A DNA stretch of 64,000 bases from Oryza sativa Japonica Group. Its lineage: Eukaryota > Streptophyta > Magnoliopsida > Poales > Poaceae. Positions 1 to 10,091 of this stretch are shown here, piece after piece. The stretch is taken from assembly GCF_034140825.1 (NCBI RefSeq), contig NC_089035.1, positions 1,385,001 to 1,449,000 on the forward strand, written 5' to 3'. Under the pieces are notes generated by a model. It worked only from the letters and a program-made list of their open reading frames with translations, was not told where the DNA came from and ran no database searches. Each line of letters begins with the position of its first letter. The stretch's first letter is position 1. The translations under genes and the position numbers were made by a program.

Positions 1-309
1 AAATGGACATTGATGCATGTATCCATGCACACAAGCATTTATAACTCACATGCAATATCTTGATTTGCTATTGGTTAGGAAATAGTGAGGATGGTGCATG
101 CATTGAGTTTGTTGCTAGAGTAAATATAGTATGAGAGAGTTATTAGCTTTTCTGGGTCTTGGTGTACCTATGAAATATGTGGATCAATATGGAATGGAGG
201 GAGTAGATTGTAATAATCTATCCTAATAAGCTATATGTTTATTTTATCTTATTTCTGATAATCCATATTATAATAATCATAAGCTGAATCAAACAGGACC
301 TTAGTAGTA

Positions 310-601
310 CTCCCTCCATCTACTTTTGATAGTTATATTTCATCTTAGCACATAGACCAAGGATAAGTAATTCTACTTACCATCTATTTAAACATGCTAC
401 TAGTCATTCATCGTAAACAAGCAATTCATTAATATTTACATTTCTCGATGCCTATGTAGCCAATCTTGTGTGGAAGAATAGAAAGTCATGCATTAAATCC
501 GAGAAAGTCATTAAGATGATAGGTTGTTGAATTAAAATATGCCTATCAAAAATAAATTTTTCAGATTTAAAAATATGACTATCAAAATTAGATGAAGGGA
601 G
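310..601. repeat. Stowaway-like MITE
   Basis: Imperfect terminal inverted repeats begin CTCCCTCCATCTACTTTTG and end with the matching AAGGGAG. They are flanked by TA on both sides (308-309 and 602-603), the Stowaway/Tc1-mariner target duplication. There is no coding capacity. Confidence 0.75.
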
Positions 602-652
602 TAGTATTTTGCAGTACATTTGTCTTCCTTCTTTTTTTAATTACTCGTTTTA

Positions 653-879
653 GGCTGCGTTCGTTAACCCCTCTTCCTCGTTTTCCGCACGCACGCTTTT
701 CAAACTGTTAAATGGTATATTTTTTGCGAAAAAGTTCCAATACGAAAGTTGCTTTGAAAAATTAAATTAATCCATTTTTTTAAAAAAATAGCTATTACTT
801 AATTAATTATGCGCTAATGAACCGCTTCGTTTTTCGTGCGGTGGAGTTGGGTTCCCAACCCTAAGTATCAAACACAGCC
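653..879. repeat. Tourist-like MITE
   Basis: The termini GGCTGCGTTCGTTA and the complement GGCTGTGTTTGATA pair as inverted repeats. TTA flanks both ends (650-652 and 880-882), as in PIF/Harbinger-derived Tourist MITEs. Related copies sit at about 42.6-43.4 kb in this window. Confidence 0.75.
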
Positions 880-1149
880 TTAGTATGATTTGAACTCAAA
901 ATTAAGTTCAAGATTTCTGTTGACTCTTCTGTGCTCATCAGTTACGCAGTCACTTTCTGATCGATGGGCCAGTGATTACATCCTACCCCTGTGTTATCCC
1001 CAACATTTCTGATTACTCTGGTGAACTGATGATGGTGTCGTATGTGATCTCCAAATAATCGGAGCTCCATAATAATCAGTGCACTAGAAATTACAGTGCA
1101 TTGTGCCTCTGATTCCAACGAGTTATGGGGAGGGTGTACCATTTCGTTT

Positions 1150-1290
1150 TGATTAAAAACCGCTACTCACCGGTTTACGGAAACCCGATAAAGCCATATC
1201 AACACCGTATGATAAACTACCTAAAAACAATTGGTTTCCACAAACTGATCATCAACGGTTTTGTTCACCCGTATTTTATGGGTCAATGAA
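1150..1290. repeat. Degraded repeat related to the one at 53.15-53.34 kb
   Basis: Both copies share the string AACCGCT-CTCACCGGTTTA, then CACCGTATGA and a run of GGTTTTCAC-like words. This marks two diverged members of one dispersed repeat family. I cannot define its ends. Confidence 0.4.
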
Positions 1291-1724
1291 ACAAGACTCT
1301 GAATTTGAACTTTTCATAAGCCAGTCGCACCTGAATACAGAGATAGTACAGGGAAATAATTTTGATATCTCGAGGGGATGTCCTCTCGTATGTTCAAAAT
1401 CCATACAAACGGTTATGAAAATTTTTAGAAAAAAATAACAACTTACCCATCAAAGATATAAAAATGATAATTTCATCGTGTGAATAGTACTGTTTACACC
1501 CGAAATTGTCTTTTTTTTCTCAATATTTAGGTTAAATTTGACATTGATTTTTGGTGGAGCAATAGATTTCAATATACTTCGCATTGAATTTGAAAGAAAA
1601 AAGATAAACAAACGGACATCTCCTCGAGAGATTAAAATCCATTCCTGGTAGTGTGAGCTAGCAGTCCATGCAAGCTGTAAGACAGTGACAAGAACAATTT
1701 AGCAATATGAAGGCTATGTTGTTC

Positions 1725-1855
1725 CACGTTAAAATTGGAAGTTTGAATAAATTAAAACGATGTGACGGAAAAGTTGAAAGTTTATGTATAGGAAAGTTCG
1801 ATGTGACGGAAAAGTTGAAAGTTTGAAGAAAAAAAAGTTAGAATCTATTAAACAG
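1725..1855. repeat. Diverged MITE relic with internal duplication
   Basis: The phrase GATGTGACGGAAAAGTTGAA occurs twice, about 50 bp apart. It matches the reverse complement of the high-copy rice MITE seen intact at 5033-5179 and 60179-60325. Confidence 0.5.
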
Positions 1856-2129
1856 CACCGAATTCATGTTTAGGAAAGATCAGGGGGGTAGGGAAGGATT
1901 CAATGCAACCCCTCAATGCCATGCCGTTGGTTCCCTCGTCGCTGAAACGTCCAATCCGTTCAGACCTACTAATAACCCAACCCAAAGCCTGGCACAAGAG
2001 TGATGAGATGAGCTACTACTCCAATCCTGGAGTATTTACAGTGGCATGGCACTCTCCATGAGCATCAAGTATAAGCTAGTGGAGTACTACGAGTACTAGA
2101 TTAGGAAGCAAGAGAGTCGAGAGCGAAGC

Positions 2130-4582
2130 ATGGAGACGACGAGCACTGGATCCAGCAGGCAGAGGAGCTCCGTCGCCACCATCGATCTGGACGCTCTCGA
2201 CTGCACCATCTGCTACAATCCCCTCCAACCCCCCGTCTTCCAGGTACGTACCTACTCCCAATCCATTTCCGGTTCATCAAAAGATTTGTGTATTTTATGC
2301 TCATCGATCGAGCTACTTTCATATGCATAAATATTGATGGAGAAATTTTTATATTTTAGAATAAATCCTAAAGAATAAAGGTTGTTATATTTTAGGATGA
2401 ATGGAGTAGTATCTTTATGTCAAGTGCGACTGGTTTGTCTAATCCCTTAAGCTAGGAGTGCGACTAGTCGTACTTCTACTACTCGTTTACTCGAGCTGCT
2501 AGGAGTTCAATACTCCTACCAATCAAAGTAGATTTGCATTTACTACTTGGATCGTCTGATGCTGCCGGCGATTCTGATGCGCCTATGGCTTCAGTCAATT
2601 GATCATCGTCTCTATAGGCTTCTTCTCCTGTTCTCCATATGCTTCCTTTTGCTCATGGCTCATCTCTCTTTCACCAGGCTACTATTAGTCTATTACTAAT
2701 TTATTTTTTGTCCCAAAAAATATATTTTTCATTCATTTTACACGTACCAATGTAAAAACAAATGTTATAATGCCTTTTACTCTATCAAATCACAGTATCA
2801 TTGTCATCCACTTTATCTTATTCGTAATTTTTATAAACTCCGGTGCAATAATCCCTTGTTCTAGCTTGAGTTGCCGTTCATCAGAGATGTAAGAAGGAAA
2901 AAACAGCATTACATTGGATCTTGGCTAGAACTTCACATTGCGTTCAGTACCCGATTGATCAGCTGATCAAGTGGTCTAAACATCTCATAACCTCCTACTT
3001 GAACAACATTGGAGCAATTAAATGTGGATAAAAAAACCAAATACACAGTTTACGTGTAAATTGCGAGACGAATCTTTTAAGCCTAATTGCGCCATGATTT
3101 GACAATTTGATGCTACAGTAAATATTTTCTAATGACGGATTAATTACACTTAATAAATTCGTCTCACAGTTTTCTAGCGGAATCTATAATTTGTTTTGTT
3201 ATTAGACTACATTTAATACTTAAAATGTATGTCCATATATCTAATGTGATATGCTAAAACTTTACACCCATAGATCTAAATACCGCCTCAGTCATGGCAA
3301 CGAGTAGATGTAGCCAGGGTTTGCAAAACCGCCGGTAACCACGCGGTTATCATGTTTACCGCGGGGTACGGTAAAAGAAAAACCACGATAACCTCCTTAA
3401 ATTCAAATACATTTAAAAAATATTGAAAGTTTGATAAATTTTACACGATTTCGTACGGTTTGCCACGATTACCGCGTGGTAATCGTGCTTATCGCCGGGG
3501 TGCGGTAAGACGGTTTGGGAAACCATGGCTGTAGCTAGGTGACTTTGAGTACGCAGCCGCAGACAAATCTACTCGTGGGCGAGACCTTGTCAGGCGGCGG
3601 AGAAGGTGAAGTTGATTGGACGAGAGAGTTTAATGACGACGGCCGAAGAAGATGGAGATGGCGGAGGACTGGAGACCTGGAGTGAAGGAGATTTTGCATT
3701 AGGCTAGTAGGCCCAACAACAAAGAAGCTGTGTTGAGGCCCAATACAATTCCATTTGCTCCGAATTCTGAAAGACACGGGCCTGTTTCGTTTCTGTTCTA
3801 GTAGCTTGAGCTGTCGTTCGTCCTGCCATGGCAAGCTCCTCGACACAAGCCGCTGCCACATGTGCAGCCGGGACGGCGGCTACCGGCGCTGCGTCGCCGT
3901 CGACCACATCCTGTACGCCATCACGGTGCCCTGCCCCAACGCCGCCCACGGCTGCGCCGCCAGGACGCCCTACCACGACAGCCACGGCCACGCCGCCGGG
4001 TGCCCCCACGCGCCGTGCTTCTGCCCCGAGCCCGGCTGCGGCTTCGCCGCCGGCGCCACCGCCGCGCTGCTCGCCCACTTCACCGGCACGCACGGCTGGC
4101 CGGCCACCGTGATGTGGCGCCGCAGGGCGGCGGTCGGCGTCCCGCTCCAGGAAGGCAAGCGGGTCCTCAGCCTCCTGGACGACGACGGCCGCGGCAGCCA
4201 CCTGTTCCTGCTCAACGTCGCGCAGGCCGGCGAGGCCGGCCTCGTCGGCACCGTTCTCGCCGTGGAGGCGGCGGCCCACGGGCACGGCGACGCGCCGAGG
4301 TTCGAGTGCAAAGTGTCGTTCGACCGCCGTGGCACGGGGTGGCGGCAGTCGTCGACGTTCGGCGTGAGGAGCACGAACCTCTCCGGTGGGTTGCCGGCGG
4401 ACGGCTTCGCGTTCGTGGCGCCCAATCCGCCTCCCGCCGCCGCCAGCGTCACCATCACCCTCTTCGACATCTCCTCCGGAGAACCTGGCAGTGCTCTCCG
4501 TCCAGTCTTACCTCGCTCACGCCGCTCCCGCACTCGCTTGAGCGCGACGACGACGGCGGCGGCGGCGGTGATTCTCCGGTGA
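2130..4582 (+). CDS. SINA/SIAH-type E3 ubiquitin ligase-like gene, RING domain apparently damaged
   Basis: Two coding blocks are visible. Block 1 (2130-2243, 38 codons) encodes an N-terminus with the RING start LDCTICYNPLQPPVFQ and ends at a good donor (CAG|GTACGT). Block 2 (about 3802-4582) encodes the rest of a RING (SCHGKLLDTSRCHMC) and a SIAH-type zinc finger with cysteine and histidine pairs (PCPNAAHGC, HAAGCPHAPC, CFCPEPGC, HFTGTH). Most of a SINA substrate-binding domain follows. SINA proteins are E3 ligases that recruit an E2 through the RING. The expected middle of the RING (C-x-x-GH-x-x-C) is not seen: block 2 opens with LSCRSSCHGK, and its available acceptors are not in phase with the obvious donor. 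The C-terminus after DISSGEPGS looks unlike the family. I regard it as a SINA paralog that is probably non-functional as an E3. The 1.5-kb intron contains two MITE-type repeats. Confidence 0.6.
2990..3290. repeat. High-copy rice noncoding repeat in the SINA-like intron
   Basis: It contains GCGAGACGAATCTTTTAAGC and AATTGCGCCATGATTTGACA, words I recognise from a very abundant rice non-autonomous repeat. Its exact ends are uncertain. The mirror copy is at about 19711-20011. Confidence 0.5.
3312..3530. repeat. MITE in the SINA-like intron
   Basis: The termini AGCCAGGGTTTGCAAAACCG and, in complement, AGCCATGGTTTCCCAAACCG form ~20-bp inverted repeats. The interior is rich in GGTAACCACGCGGTTATC-type palindromic words. 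The mirror copy is at 19471-19689. Confidence 0.65.
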
Positions 4583-5032
4583 CGACATGGGCGGGCTCCA
4601 ATGGCGGCAGAAGCTCTCAGGCAATGGCATCCACCGAGGATGCAAGCAAAAAACAAGAGATTTTGTGGATATCTCTTTTCCTCACTTTTGGCTGTGTAAT
4701 GTAGGAAAAGATAACTTCCCTTTGTTGCACACAATATATATAAACTTCCCTCCTAATTATGCACGTCTTTGCTGGAACTATGGCTGTGTTTAGATCGAAA
4801 CTTTTAACTTTTTTATCACATCAAGATGTCATACACATACAACTTTTCAGTCACATCGTACCAATTTTAATCCAAACTTTTAATTTTGAAAAGAACTAAA
4901 CACTGATTATTATACTTCCTCCGTTCCAAATTTAAATTACTTGTTGGTTTAGTGTTGTTCTAAGTCAAACTTTAAAGTAGGTTTGATCATTAGTTTTTAG
5001 AAACGATAAGTAATTTAAAACGAAGAAAGTAT
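4583..5032. other. SINA-like 3' flank with two small MITEs
   Basis: No gene is supported. A MITE-like repeat runs from about 4782 to 4905 (starts GGCTGTGTTTAGATCG, ends AACTAAACACTG). A Stowaway-like MITE lies at 4915-5029, with CTTCCTCCGTTCC at its start and flanking TA at 4913-4914 and 5030-5031. Both recur in mirror orientation in the right arm. Confidence 0.6.
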
Positions 5033-5179
5033 GGCCTGGTTTAGTTCCCAACTTTTTCTTCAAACTTCTAACTTTTCCATCACATCAAAACTTTTCTACA
5101 CATATAAACTTTTAACTTTTTCGTCACATCGTTTCAATTTCAATTAAACTTTTAATTTTGGCGTGAACTAAACACACCC
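5033..5179. repeat. High-copy rice MITE (GGCCTGGTTTAGTTCC family)
   Basis: The start GGCCTGGTTTAGTTCC and end GAACTAAACACACCC form the inverted repeat. TAT flanks both sides (5030-5032, 5180-5182). Another copy with a TCA duplication is at 60179-60325, and the mirror copy is at about 17822-17968. The last 15 bp of this MITE also start the duplicated segment at 7473. Confidence 0.7.
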
Positions 5180-5490
5180 TATATGAGCTCATCGGTGTTC
5201 ACTGATATGTGGTGACATATCATTGGACTGTTTAGACCATTTGATATGGATCGGTATTCTAAAGTGGAATAAAGGACTTATAAGAAATGTGTATGATTTT
5301 TTTTTTAGAAAACCGTATCCTGTACTCCGAAGTTTAGGAAGGGTATCACGATAATAAGAGGAAAAGAACCGAGTGACTATGTGATTCTGTATTTGCTTCC
5401 TTTGCTGGTTGCTGAAGAATTTCTTTTATTTTTATTTTTTTTATTAAAATATTTACAAAAAGTAATTTTGTGTTTTAAAATTTTACAAAA
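5165..5490 (+). repeat. MULE-flank segment F, copy 1 of 3
   Basis: This ~325-bp AT-rich segment occurs three times, always directly outside a MULE terminus: here, at 7473-7793 in the same orientation, and at 17511-17836 inverted. Copies 1 and 3 look identical; copy 2 has several differences. I see no function in it. Confidence 0.85.
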
Positions 5491-5720
5491 CTAGCTGCCC
5501 TCTGCGAGGGCGATATTTAAAAATCGCCCTCCCAGAGGGCGATTTTCGTGACGTGGCTGACCACCGTTAGCGCACGCCTAACAGCCGTCTTTAGGCAGCC
5601 TGCCATTTTGCAGGCGGCCCCCTCGCCGCCCTTACGGAGGGCGGTTTACTACTGTGCGGGGGGCCGCCTGCAAAAAACCAGGCCGCCCTTTTGCAGGGAG
5701 GGCGATTTTTACCCCTCCGA

Positions 5721-5728
5721 GTATAAAA
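5721..5728 (+). promoter_or_regulatory. TATA box of the MULE transposase gene (left arm)
   Basis: TATAAAA sits in the context GAGTATAAAACCCC after the GC-rich subterminal region. A leader and an apparent 5'UTR donor (CATCACAG|GTAATA, near 5850) follow. The mirror copy is at 17273-17280. Confidence 0.55.
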
Positions 5729-6045
5729 CCCCTTCCCCCTCTCAGAATTTTCATTATATTCACTCAAAATCCAGAAAAAGAGAAAGAGGGAGGGGTGAGG
5801 AGGAGGAGAAGGGGAGCGGCGAAGCCCTGCTGGTTTGCTGACTCCATCACAGGTAATACATTCATTTGAAATGTGTTTCCATTTTTTTTTTGCATTTTAG
5901 TTTTTTTACCATATACTTTAGTAGATCTGTAGCACACAGCTTATTTTAGAATTTGAGACATAGGACATACAACTTATTTGTAGTATCTTTAACTTAGGGC
6001 GTAGTATGTATTGATGAATGGGGGGTTAGATCTGGTTAGTATGAT

Positions 6046-7465
6046 ATGAACTTAGTTAACATAGATATTTTTTCATCAAGCACAATGTCAAGTAAGGTTA
6101 TGTTTCAGATAGTTCACGGTGAAGGCAACCTTAGATTTGGTCCTGATGGTGTTGATCTGTCAGATTTTGTAATGACATCGAAGGGCATCGATAGGCCTGC
6201 CGAGAGATCATTTCAGTCAATTTATAATTGGTTGATGCGAGTATTTAGAATAGACTCAGAAGTCCACACAATGTCAGTATCGGTTGTAGTGAGTCGTGCA
6301 ACGGAAGGTTATTTTTGGGAACTCATGCCGATGCATAGCACTGTTGCTTGGAAACGGTATCTGGAGATGGCTTTTGAAAGGTCATGGCCCCTGGTTATTT
6401 TTGTGTCGGTGCATGAAAATGATAGAAATATTGCAATGGAAACTGAAGATGTCGAGGGTCCAAGCCATGTGGGGGATTTTGTTGAACCATCGGGGGAAGA
6501 TGAGGGAAATGACACAGGGGTGGTGCAGGCCATGGGCGTGGCAGATGAGAGAGAATCAGTACAATCATTGATGAAATGGAGAGGGAAGATTCGGATAACG
6601 AGTAAGCGGAGGGCGATGCATCATCCGACGAGGAAGGTGATGTAATGCCCACTGATTGGACAAACGAGGACTTCTCGGGACTTGTTATCTCAGAGGGACA
6701 TCATGTACCCTGGGAATACAAGGATAACGAGGTAATTGAGGGTGCTACATATGCTCATAAGGAGGCAGTGAAGCATTGGGCGGTCTCATCGATGAGAGAG
6801 TTTACGGTGGTCAAGTCAACCAATTATGTGTATGAAGTGAGGTGCGTGAAAGAAGATTATCCGTGGCGTGTTCATGCATATAAGGGTAAATGGAAAGATT
6901 ATTAGAAAGTTAGCATTGTGACCGAGCACCAGTGCCACTTACAAGGGGTCGAGAAGTATCACCGCAACATCACATCAGCTTTTGTTGCAAGTGAGATGTA
7001 CAGCAGTGTTGTCGGTAACTCTGGCTTTGAACCAAGAGCAATTATTAGCCACATTGAAGACAAATTCAAGTACACCATAACCTATGCCAAGGCTTGGAGA
7101 GCAAAACAGAAGGTTTTAGAGATGAGGTATGGCACTTTTGAAGCATCATATGATAATTTGCAGCGTCTGTTGGCAACCATTGCCCAGAGGAATAGCAATA
7201 CATACTATGACGTGCATACATTTCCATCGACTGTTGATCCTAACAAGAGTGTGTTGCAAAGAGCCTTTTTCTCATTGGGTGCTTGCATGAAGGCTTTTGT
7301 GCACTGCCGGCCTGTGTTATGTATAGATGGAACATTTTTGACCAGTAAATACAGAGGTCAGATATTGACAGCGATTGGAGTTGATGGGAACAATCAGGTG
7401 TTACCTATGGCTTTGCATTTGTAGAGAGTGGAAACACTGAAAGCTGGTATTGGTTCTTGGACAGA
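6046..7465 (+). pseudogene. MULE transposase fragment retaining the start of the catalytic core
   Basis: The translation runs MNLVNIDIFSS... through a MuDR N-terminal DNA-binding region (VIEGATYAHK, EAVKHWAV, NYVYEVRCVKED). It continues through QRAFFSLGACMKAFVHCRPV into the MULE core start CIDGTFLTSKYRGQ and IGVDGNNQVLPMAL. The following bases still read ESGNTESWYWFLDRVR after a frame change near 7420. Compared with the right-arm copy it lacks 4 bp near 6545 and 12 bp near 6762. An in-frame stop after DSDNE in the family reading is shared with the right copy. A TAG at 6903-6905 breaks the KWKDYWKVS motif. The gene ends at the junction near 7472, so the rest of the core, the SWIM finger and the tail are absent. 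Confidence 0.8.
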
Positions 7466-7472
7466 GTGCGGA

Positions 7473-7793
7473 GAACTAAACACACCCTATATGAGCTCAT
7501 CGGTGTTCACTGATATGTGGTGACATATCATTGGACTGTTTAGACCATTTGATATGGATCGGTATTCTAAAGTGGAATAAAGGACTTATAAGAAATGTGT
7601 ATGATTTTTTTTTTCAGAAAACCGTATCCTGTACTCCGAAGTTTAGGAAGGGTATCACGATAATAAGAGGAAAAGAACCGAGTGACTATGTGATTCTGTA
7701 TTTTCTTCCTTTGCTGGTTGCTGAAGAATTTTTTTTATTTTTTTTTATTAAAATATTTACAAAAGTAATTTTGTGTTTCAAAATTTTACAAAA
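7473..7793 (+). repeat. MULE-flank segment F, copy 2 of 3
   Basis: It duplicates 5165-5490 and begins with the last 15 bp of the MITE at 5033-5179 (GAACTAAACACACCC). It differs from copy 1 at several places, for example in the T-rich tracts near 7607 and 7730. It fuses directly to truncated transposase sequence at 7472. Confidence 0.85.
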
Positions 7794-7910
7794 CTAGCCG
7801 CCCTCTGCAAGGGCGATATTTAAAAATCGCCCTCCCAGAGGGCGATTTTCGTGACGTGGCTGACCACCGTTAGCGCACGCCTAACGGCCGTCTATAGGAG
7901 GCCTACAATT

Positions 7911-8160
7911 TTGCAGGCAGCCCCCTCGCCGCCCTTACGAAGGGCGGTTTACTACTGTGCGGGGGGGGGGGGGCGCCTGCAAAAAGGCGGCGAGGACCCT
8001 AGTTTTTTTGCAGGCGCCCCCCTTGCCACCCTTACGGAGGGCGGTTTAGTACTGTGTGGGGGGCCGCCTGCAAAAGGCGGCGAGGACCCTGTTTTTTTTC
8101 AGGCGGCCCCCTTTGCCGCCCTTACGGAGGGCGGTTTGGTACTGTGCTGGGTGCCGCCAG
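7911..8160 (+). repeat. Subterminal tandem repeats of the MULE
   Basis: A GC-rich unit of about 86-94 bp occurs about 2.5 times, starting near 7911, 8007 and 8092. Each contains GCAGGC-GCCCCC, CGCCCTTACGGAGGGCGGTT and a TACTGTG word, and units are joined by GGCGGCGAGGACCCT. The right end has one related unit only. Such arrays are typical transposase-binding or silencing-prone regions, but that role is inference. Confidence 0.75.
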
Positions 8161-8199
8161 CTTTAAGAGCAGCCCCCAGGTGTTTAGCTCGATGCATTT

Positions 8200-8846
8200 A
8201 GAAAATTTAGTAAATCATCACTTTTAAAATTGTGAAACAAGAAAAAACATTATTAGAATTGAATGGTACATTGTTTCGGCGGTTTGGAGCCCAACAAGGG
8301 GTGTTTTTACACCGAAATATTTAATTGTTACTGTAAAAACTACATAAATCATTGTTTCGAAGTCGAAGGAGGAATAGTTTCAAACTACATAAATATAACT
8401 ATTTTGCACTTAAAATTTTACGAAATAGGTATTTTACATAAACCTGATTTTTAGCAGTTAAAATTAGGTAAAGTATCGTTTTGAAACGAACAAAGTACGT
8501 GCATTTTGACAAAATTTTAATAATTTAATTTTTCATATAAATTGGAGGGCTATGAGGGGGTTTGTTACCTATAAATTGTAAGTTACGCATAATTCTCGTG
8601 TATGTTGAATCATGTACACAATTGAAGGTGGAAGTTATAAAAATATAAGCAGGTACATATAAATTATAAGGATACAACGTATCGTGGCGTCAAAGAAACT
8701 TTAGAAATCGGAACGATACAGTCACATTAAATTATAATTCATGACGCATACAACAGCACAACATAGTAATTAAACATTATAATGACAAGATAGCATGGAT
8801 AAACGATACAAATTTGTCGGTCCTGACAAATCGAGCCTGAGCTTAT
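8200..8846. other. AT-rich MULE interior without a gene
   Basis: I see no supported coding sequence or RNA gene. It lies downstream of the GRF gene stop and should include that gene's 3'UTR. Confidence 0.5.
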
Positions 8847-10023
8847 CTACCGACCCCTTCCGCGTCGTTCAACATGTATTGCATTTTGATGGTCCTTCTC
8901 TCGCTGGTACTCTACCTGTGTTTCAGACTCAGTTATCTTTTGGCCATCATATGTAGGATTGACATTGTCGATCCATAAAGTGAATGCGCACCTCCTTGGA
9001 TTGCCCTGAGAAGCAAACATAGTTATTCAGATAGGATAGTAATAATAAGCAGATTCTACTTAAATTTGGAATTTGTTATACGTACAACGAAATCGTCGTC
9101 TACATTGGGGCAGACAAAGTATCTCCTGCCAATTGTTTGTTCTGCAAACGAGGTAGCCACCTGGCAGCGATCTCTACAACCACACTTTGGATGCTCCGAC
9201 CATTTAGGTAAACCTAATGGATTGTTCCTCCAGTTTAAGCTTGCAATTTGTACCTGACGTTCGTACTCCATCCATGCCTGAATGAATTGCGTGGTCGTCT
9301 CAGGTTGCGTTATCGTTTGTCCAATGGAAGTAACTCTGACTGTATCGATCCATTGTACGAATTGACATTTCCTAACCTCCTCCTATTTGAAAATTTGTGT
9401 AAATAGAGGTAAGTGCATGAAAGTAGTGATTAGTGGTACCCAAAAAAAAGATACTTACGACGAAATCGTCGTCGTCAATGTTAGGACACACGAAGCATCT
9501 TTGTCCTCGAGTTCGTTGTCTTACGGACCTTATCACCTGACAACGGTCACCACAACGACACTCTGGACGTTCCCGCCATGTGGGGAGTCCTACGGGGTTT
9601 ACCTGCCATTCTAAAGCTTCCGCAGCAATCCGACGTTCATGCTCATCCTTTCGCCTGAGGTAGTCGGATCTTGATTCACTACGTGCATATGGACGTGTTC
9701 CGTCGTTTTGTGGGTTCTCTGTATCTACCCACTCAATGTAGTTGCACAATGTACGGTATGTCTGCGTAAGATGTTATGATGGAGTAGAAATCTGTTAGCT
9801 TTTGATGTGTTCAGTATAGTCAATTGAACTTGTAACGAATGAATGATACCTGATCAAGGTTTGCACATTGGAAGAATCTCCTGCCCCGAGTTTCTACCAT
9901 GAGGCTTGACTTAAGTATGCATCGATCCCCACAAGTGCATAACGGCCAGTCACACCATGGTGGAAACCAACCGGCGAAAGGATCGCTTCGCCAGTTGAGA
10001 CACTCAAGAAATGGAGCTTCCAT
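8847..10023 (-). CDS. Protein with three tandem GRF-type zinc fingers, four exons, carried by the MULE
   Basis: Exons in order are 10023-9850, 9761-9459, 9382-9086 and 9005-8847. All have GT-AG borders, all introns are phase 0, and the product is 310 residues ending ERRGRGR. The start MEAPFLECLNW follows a TATA box at 10082-10091. Each finger has the GRF pattern C-x-C-x-x-x-C ... GRRFF-x-C ... C-x-F/Y-x-x-W-x-D: CTCGDRC with LCNYIEWVD, CRCGDRC with CQFVQWID, and CGCRDRC with CAFTLWID. GRF fingers bind nucleic acid in topoisomerase III, APE2 and NEIL3, where they favour single-stranded DNA. In every finger the intron falls at the same place, between the third ligand cysteine region and the last ligand, so the gene grew by tandem duplication of an exon-intron-exon unit. 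No stops or frameshifts are seen, unlike neighbouring MULE genes. Its role is unknown. Confidence 0.8.
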
Positions 10024-10081
10024 TCTCTCTAGATGTGTGGGAAGATGAAAGATGATATGAAGAGCTTGTATTCGGCTTGTC

Positions 10082-10091
10082 TATTATATAG
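10082..10091 (-). promoter_or_regulatory. TATA box of the GRF zinc-finger gene
   Basis: On the minus strand the sequence reads GGCCCTATATAATAGAC, about 60 bp upstream of the ATG at 10023. The spacing suits a core promoter with a short leader. Confidence 0.5.

Larger units (their letters stand above)
1..2129. other. Intergenic, MITE-rich upstream region
   Basis: I see no supported gene here. Open frames are short and lack plant-gene features. The region holds at least two well-delimited MITEs (310-601 and 653-879) and degraded repeat sequence around 1150-1290 and 1725-1855. The last few hundred bases before 2130 should include the promoter of the SINA-like gene, but I could not identify a convincing TATA box. 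Confidence 0.6.
2329..7319 (+). repeat. Left arm of a ~5-kb inverted repeat
   Basis: This arm is the reverse complement of 15665-20672. Over 2329-5870 paired positions sum to exactly 23001, so there is no net length difference for 3.5 kb, and long reading frames on both strands translate identically in the two arms. Past 6046 the sum drops to 23000, 22996 and finally 22984, showing small indels. The outer end lies inside a Stowaway-like MITE that is complete only on the right (20595-20827). The inner end lies in the MULE transposase just before its catalytic core. Confidence 0.93.
5491..7472 (+). mobile_element. MULE fragment: terminus, promoter and 5' half of transposase
   Basis: It starts with the terminal sequence CTAGCTGCCCTCTGCGAGGG, followed by the paired words AAATCGCCCTCCCAGAGGG and GGCGATTTTCGTGACGTGGC. 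A GC-rich subterminal region, a TATA box and the N-terminal half of a MuDR-type transposase follow. It stops abruptly at about 7472, where a second copy of flank F begins. There is no opposite terminus, so the fragment cannot be autonomous. Confidence 0.8.

Noticed and set aside
3862-4704. Arg/Pro-rich 280-residue frame and the 254- and 193-residue antisense frames over the SINA-like gene, and their mirror images at 18.3-19.3 kb
   Set aside because: They are out-of-frame readings of GC-rich SINA coding sequence, with compositions typical of shadow frames. Only the SIAH zinc-finger frame has family motifs.
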